Below are positions 59,948 to 64,000 of a stretch of DNA of 64,000 nt, in pieces. Numbering within the stretch: position 1 is the stretch's first letter; each line of letters opens with the position of its first letter. Source of the DNA: Tectiglobus sp965223355 (GTDB lineage: Bacteria; Pseudomonadota; Alphaproteobacteria; Rhizobiales; Hyphomicrobiaceae); contig CBDCWE010000003.1 of the NCBI GenBank assembly GCA_965223355.1, positions 558,001 to 622,000 on the forward strand. The letters are read 5' to 3'. The position numbers were made by a program, and so were the translations under genes. The notes under the pieces are model-generated. The model saw only the letters and a program-made list of their open reading frames with translations. It had not been told where the DNA came from and searched no databases.

Positions 59948-61719
59948 TGGAAGCATCATCGCGCATGCAGTTGTTCGATGTTTATCGCCGCGCACTTATG
60001 CTGCTGCGCGACGAGTGGCGGGTTGGTCTCGCCCTCGCGTTGGCCAACACGGCCATCGGACTGGCGCAACTGATCGAGCCGGTGCTGTTCGGAAAGGTCA
60101 TCGATGCGCTGACACGGAGCCAGCCGACGGGATCGCTAATCGGTGCCTGGGCGGTGTTGGGCGGCTTCAGCATTCTTGCCGGGGTCGTCGTCGCGGTTGC
60201 CGCCGACAGGCTGGCCCATCGTCAGCGCCTGGCGGCGATGTCCAAGGCGTTCGAACGTGCAATCACACTGCCCATCAGTTATCACGCCGAGCGCGGCACC
60301 GGTGCGGTCGTGCGTACGATCATGGCCGGTGCAGCGTCGCTGTTCGGGACCTGGCTGACGGTGTTGCGCGAGCAGATCTCGGCACTGACAAGCATAGCGT
60401 TCTTGGTCCCCGTCGCATTTTGGATCGAGTGGCGCCTTGCCCTTCTCCTGCTTGGCCTAGCGCTGATCTATGCCATCCTCAACGTATTGGTCATTCGGCT
60501 GACATCCGACCGGCAGGCGGCGGTCGAGGATTATCATGTCGCCGTGGCCGGCAGGGTCGGTGATGTTGTCGGCAACGTCTCGGTCGTGCAGAGCTATGCA
60601 CGGCTGGTCACGGAGGCCGATCAGATGCGTGGCGCGATGCGGCAATTGCTGGATGCGCAGTATCCGGTTCTGACCTGGTGGGGAGTGCTGAACGTTCTCA
60701 GCCGCAGCGCCGGCACCGTGACCATGATCATGATCTTTACGACAGGCTCCTATCTGGCCGCTCGCGGCGAGATCACCGTTGGCGAGATCGTCAGTTTCGT
60801 CGGCTTTGCCGGCTTGGCAATCACCAAGCTTGATCAACTGTCCGGCTTCATATCGCGATTGTTCATGGAAGCACCGACGCTTGGAACCTATTTCGCATTG
60901 CTCGATCAAGACCTCGAGCTTGAGGAAAGCCCCGATGCACCGCCACTGTCATTGACCAGGGCAAGCGTGACGTTCGACGGCGTGAGTTTTCGCTTTGGCG
61001 ACAGCCTGCAGGGCGTGTTCGATATCGATATCTGTGCCAAGCCGGGCGAAACGGTGGCATTGGTCGGGCCGACGGGCGCCGGCAAGACCACCCTGATGGC
61101 GTTGTTGCAGCGCCTGCGAGATCCCGATGCGGGTCGAATTCTGGTTGACGATCAGGACATCCGGCATGTGCAGCTGACCAGCTTGCGGGCGGCGATGGCC
61201 GTCGTTTTCCAGGACGCCGGATTGTTCAACCGCAGCATTATGGAAAACATTCGCATCGGCCGCCCGGCCGCCACCGACGCCGACGTCATGGCCGCCGCCG
61301 AGCTCGCCCAAGCCCGCCAATTCATTCTCGAGAAGCCCGGCGGGATGGCGTTTACGGCAGGCGAACGTGGCGCGTCGCTCTCAGGTGGCGAACGCCAGCG
61401 GATTGCGATCGCCCGCGCCATTTTGAAAGATGCGCCCATTCTCGTTCTCGACGAGGCAACGAGCGCGCTTGACACGCGCACCGAAGCACAAATCAAGCGG
61501 GCGCTGGATGATCTGCGCAAAGGGCGCACGACATTCATCATTGCACACCGCCTGTCGACGGTTGCCGATGCCGACAAGATCATCGTACTCGACCGCGGAC
61601 GGGTCATCGAACAAGGCCGGTTTGGCGAACTGATCGACAAGGGCGGCCTGTTTGCCCGCCTGGTCGACGATGGCAATTTCACGAAGCCGAAAACGAACGA
61701 ACCGCCGCTCGGAGACTGA
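59947..61719 (+). CDS. ABC exporter, permease-ATPase half-transporter, NdvA-like
   Basis: 590 residues. Six-helix exporter domain to about 320, then the nucleotide-binding domain: Walker A VGPTGAGKTT near 373, VFQDAGLFNRSIMENIRIGR, signature LSGGERQRIAIARAILKDAP near 479, Walker B ILVLDEATSALD and the H-loop IIAHRLSTV. Length and many blocks match NdvA/ChvA, which export cyclic beta-1,2-glucan; the glucan synthase ndvB is not in the window, so the cargo is uncertain. It begins within the stop of the YfhO-like gene. Confidence 0.87.
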   Translation: MEASSRMQLFDVYRRALMLLRDEWRVGLALALANTAIGLAQLIEPVLFGKVIDALTRSQPTGSLIGAWAVLGGFSILAGVVVAVAADRLAHRQRLAAMSKAFERAITLPISYHAERGTGAVVRTIMAGAASLFGTWLTVLREQISALTSIAFLVPVAFWIEWRLALLLLGLALIYAILNVLVIRLTSDRQAAVEDYHVAVAGRVGDVVGNVSVVQSYARLVTEADQMRGAMRQLLDAQYPVLTWWGVLNVLSRSAGTVTMIMIFTTGSYLAARGEITVGEIVSFVGFAGLAITKLDQLSGFISRLFMEAPTLGTYFALLDQDLELEESPDAPPLSLTRASVTFDGVSFRFGDSLQGVFDIDICAKPGETVALVGPTGAGKTTLMALLQRLRDPDAGRILVDDQDIRHVQLTSLRAAMAVVFQDAGLFNRSIMENIRIGRPAATDADVMAAAELAQARQFILEKPGGMAFTAGERGASLSGGERQRIAIARAILKDAPILVLDEATSALDTRTEAQIKRALDDLRKGRTTFIIAHRLSTVADADKIIVLDRGRVIEQGRFGELIDKGGLFARLVDDGNFTKPKTNEPPLGD

Positions 61720-61930
61720 GCGACGATTGCCGGCAGAAACAATTCTCTGGCCCTATGGCGTTTCAGCTCAGTCTGATAGCGCCCCAGCGCGGCGGTTTGG
61801 CCTGGCCGGCGCGGTGCGCAGCGCGATGCCGGGGCATCAGGCAATGGGCGCAACGCAGCGGGCGACCGCCCCAAGCCCATGACAGTGGGTCAATTCATGG
61901 GCAGGAGGCGGTATGAAAGGCCATCCGGCG

Positions 61931-62686
61931 TCAAAGTTTGTGCGCCATGCGCTCGCGTTTGGTGTCGAGATAACGCTGGTTGTGCTCGGATGGTTCGGTG
62001 ACCGTTCGGCATTGCTCGACAACGGTGATGCCATAGCGCTCGAGGGCCTCAACCTTCAACGGATTGTTGGTCAGCAGTTTGATTTCCGTGCAGCCCAAGT
62101 CCTGGAGGATTTTCGCCGGCAGTTCGTAATCACGGGCATCGACCGGGGCGCCGATCGACAGGTTTGCATCGACGGTGTCGAGGCCGCGATCTTGTTCGGC
62201 ATAGGCCTTGATCTTGTTGACCAAACCGATGCCGCGACCTTCATGGTGGGGCAGGTAAACAATGATGCCGAGCTCGGAGCTGGTGATCATTTCGAGAGAC
62301 AACTGCAATTGGGCGTAGCAATCGCAGCGCAGCGAGTGGAAGATATCACCGGTGACGCAGCCGCTGTGGACGCGAACCAGCGGCACGGCCTGGGCAGCAT
62401 TGTTGCCGCGATGGACCAGCGCCATCGCCTGATAGGACGCGCTATCGTCCTCATAGGCGTGCGCCTCGAGCATTAATTCCTCGCCCCGGAATTCGATTGG
62501 CAAATTTGTGCGGGCGATATCCCGGAACATGTCTTTATTCGGTCCCTCGCGGGTTGTATCGGCATGAGAGCTGGCCAACGGCACCGAAAATACCGCCGCC
62601 GCACGTTGCCGCACCGTCCTCACATCATTGGATTGGCCAGGAGTTTGATCGTTGTCCTCAGCCAGCGGCAAAGGCGAATTGCTCAT
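61931..62686 (-). CDS. ribA: GTP cyclohydrolase II
   Basis: 251 residues. First step of riboflavin synthesis from GTP. Zinc cysteines are in RVHSGCVTGDIFHSLRCDC near residue 105, and GTP contacts in LPHHEGRGIGLVNKI near 145 and LLTNNPLKVEAL near 205. The N-terminal 50 residues are a less conserved leader. There is no fused DHBP synthase. Riboflavin-pathway intermediates also feed FO synthesis by FbiC. Confidence 0.93.
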   Translation of the reverse strand: MSNSPLPLAEDNDQTPGQSNDVRTVRQRAAAVFSVPLASSHADTTREGPNKDMFRDIARTNLPIEFRGEELMLEAHAYEDDSASYQAMALVHRGNNAAQAVPLVRVHSGCVTGDIFHSLRCDCYAQLQLSLEMITSSELGIIVYLPHHEGRGIGLVNKIKAYAEQDRGLDTVDANLSIGAPVDARDYELPAKILQDLGCTEIKLLTNNPLKVEALERYGITVVEQCRTVTEPSEHNQRYLDTKRERMAHKL

Positions 62687-63116
62687 TTATAGCCTCATTT
62701 TGCTCATTTGCAGCCCGGTGGTTCTGCCGACTGCCGGATCATCTTGTTTTGCTCGGGTTCCAGAACCGCTGAGTTATGAAGTTCCGCAGATGGTAAACGT
62801 TGCCGACCGGCATATGGTTTACGCAACCGGCGGTGTGAACCTGCGGTTCGGTAATTCAAGGATAGAGACGCAACAGTATGGCGCCATTAGGTTACTTCGG
62901 TGTGGCTGCGGGTTGGCTGGCGGAGCTGCGGCGATGGCTCGAATTGTGATCGACGAAGCATTGAACAAGGTCCTGAATTCCTTGAGTTTTCACGAATTCG
63001 ACGAATTATAACAGTTCTGCACCTCACGGTTCAACAGATCAAATGAACTGTTTTGAGGATCGCAACACGGACGCTCACACTTGTGTGAAAGCGGATGCTG
63101 CAACACCAAGCGCAGA
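62687..63116. other. Intergenic stretch of about 430 bases
   Basis: Between denD and ribA, both on the minus strand; it should include the ribA promoter. An open frame on the plus strand has no ribosome site or family features. I do not see an FMN riboswitch-like pattern. AATTCCTTGAGTTTTCACGAATTCGACGAATTATAA near 62975 is AT-rich relative to the surroundings. Confidence 0.5.
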
Positions 63117-64000
63117 TCATGCGATTTGGCCGCCCAGTTCGTCCTCGATATGGGCTTGAATGATCTCTTCGAAGGACGTTTCCGCCCGAAAGCCCAGTTC
63201 CGTGGCGCGAGCTGCGTCAAAGCGCCGGGCCCAGCCGCCGACCATGTCGATGATCATCCGGTCCGGTTGTTTCTTGATTCGCGCGATCACGGCGTCGCCA
63301 GCAACGCTGCGAAGCGCCTCGATCTGCTCGCCAACTGTGACCGATACGCCAGGCATGGTCAGATTTCGTCGCGGGCCAACCGCCGAGCCGTCGATTGTGG
63401 CGGCGTGAACCAAAAAGCCAACAGCAGATCGCGGCGAGGCATGCCAATGTCGGACGTCTTCCGAAACCGGAAGGATGGCGTCTTCGCCGACCAGCGGTTC
63501 GCGAATGATGTTGGAAAAGAAGCCGGACGCGGCCTTGTTGGGTTTGCCCGGGCGAACGCAGATCGTCGGCAGCCGAATGCCAATGCCATCAAAGATACCC
63601 TTGCGGGTGTAGTCGGCCAGCAGCAGCTCGCCGATCGCCTTTTGCGTCCCGTAGGAGGTCAGCGGCGTCGTGTGGAACTCATCATAGATCGGATCGGGAA
63701 ACGGTGCTCCGAAGACCGCGATCGAGCTGGTGAACACAATACGCGGGCCGTAGCCCGCCTCGCGTACGGCATCGAACACGTGGCGGGTGCCATCCAGGTT
63801 GATGCGATAACCCTTGTCGAAATCGATTTCCGCCTCGCCGGAGACGATCGCGGCGAGGTGGAAGATCACGTCCGGTTTCGCGGCAACCAGCTTTGCTGCC
63901 TGGCCGGCTGCAGGAAGATCGCCGGTCAACGTCTCGACCGGAAAGCCCGCACCGGGCGGCTGTGGTGGCGGGACGACATCGTAGAGCGTCAACGCCGATA
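63117..64000 (-). CDS. denD: NAD-dependent epimerase/dehydratase-family protein, D-erythronate dehydrogenase-like (5' end outside window)
   Basis: The frame is open to the window edge, so the N-terminal Rossmann glycine motif is missing. About 294 residues are visible: PDVIFHLAAIVSGEAEIDFD near the start, active-site Ser/Tyr/Lys in IVFTSSIAVFG and SYGTQKAIGELLL, then GIGIRLPTICVRPGKPNKAASG. The last part resembles DenD, which oxidises D-erythronate in four-carbon acid-sugar catabolism. The family is certain, the substrate fairly likely. Confidence 0.8.
   Translation of the reverse strand, partial: SALTLYDVVPPPQPPGAGFPVETLTGDLPAAGQAAKLVAAKPDVIFHLAAIVSGEAEIDFDKGYRINLDGTRHVFDAVREAGYGPRIVFTSSIAVFGAPFPDPIYDEFHTTPLTSYGTQKAIGELLLADYTRKGIFDGIGIRLPTICVRPGKPNKAASGFFSNIIREPLVGEDAILPVSEDVRHWHASPRSAVGFLVHAATIDGSAVGPRRNLTMPGVSVTVGEQIEALRSVAGDAVIARIKKQPDRMIIDMVGGWARRFDAARATELGFRAETSFEEIIQAHIEDELGGQIA

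Noticed and set aside
62652..63011. 119-residue plus-strand frame upstream of ribA
   Set aside because: It overlaps the start of ribA on the other strand, has no ribosome site and no recognisable content; more likely promoter DNA.
62687..63116. Possible FMN riboswitch before ribA
   Set aside because: I looked for the conserved multi-stem core with GGGCAGGG-type elements on the minus strand and did not find it.

Overview
The window reads as chromosomal DNA of a GC-rich alphaproteobacterium. The evidence is the conserved block rplU-rpmA-GNAT-obgE-proB-proA-nadD-rsfS at 34.5-40.7 kb, an NdvA-like exporter, and long operons with 1-4 base overlaps between genes and GGAGG-type ribosome sites. No rRNA, tRNA or CRISPR array was recognised. 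All functional names rest on motifs and remembered family resemblance; no search was run.

Left third (0-26 kb). After the end of a fatty acid hydroxylase and mepA, about 19 kb of minus-strand genes (2.4-21.2 kb) form what looks like one transcription unit. Read in the direction of transcription it carries a branched-chain-type ABC importer (livH, livM, livG, and livF fused to a UPF0261/Tm-1-like domain), a TIM-barrel protein of the PEP-hydrolase-like family, a giant flotillin with seven 44-residue repeats, two tandem SRPBCC proteins, and a xanthine-dehydrogenase-type molybdenum hydroxylase whose large subunit is split in two genes. CoxD- and CoxE-like maturation factors, an MBL-fold lactonase, a fused SMP-30 lactonase/isochorismatase-type hydrolase and a TPR protein follow. 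The binding protein livK, a small ORF, a secreted amidohydrolase and a cytochrome c are divergent. I read the whole as an import-and-degradation system for an unknown, probably heterocyclic or lactone-forming compound.

Middle (27-34.6 kb). A compact operon fgd-cofE-cofD-cofC-fbiC encodes coenzyme F420 synthesis and an F420-dependent glucose-6-phosphate dehydrogenase, an unusual set for a proteobacterium. It is bracketed by members of one TA-flanked palindromic repeat family and by a degenerate IS630-family element whose ends resemble that repeat. The element sits between fbiC and rsfS, and its terminal TAG supplies the stop codon of both. The repeat recurs at 1.55 kb and 55.0 kb.

Right half (41-64 kb). 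A cytochrome c and a PQQ-type sugar dehydrogenase precede a full six-gene ebo cluster (eboB, eboA, eboF, eboC, eboE, eboD; 44.2-51.0 kb), known elsewhere for moving metabolite precursors to the periplasm. Then come small membrane and secreted proteins, a repeat-rich scar with an IS110 remnant, a methyltransferase, cytochrome b561, a stand-alone RibD-type reductase, a YfhO-like membrane protein overlapping an NdvA-like ABC exporter, ribA, and a DenD-like dehydrogenase cut by the window edge. RibA and the RibD-type reductase lie upstream of the intermediate that FbiC uses to make the F420 chromophore.
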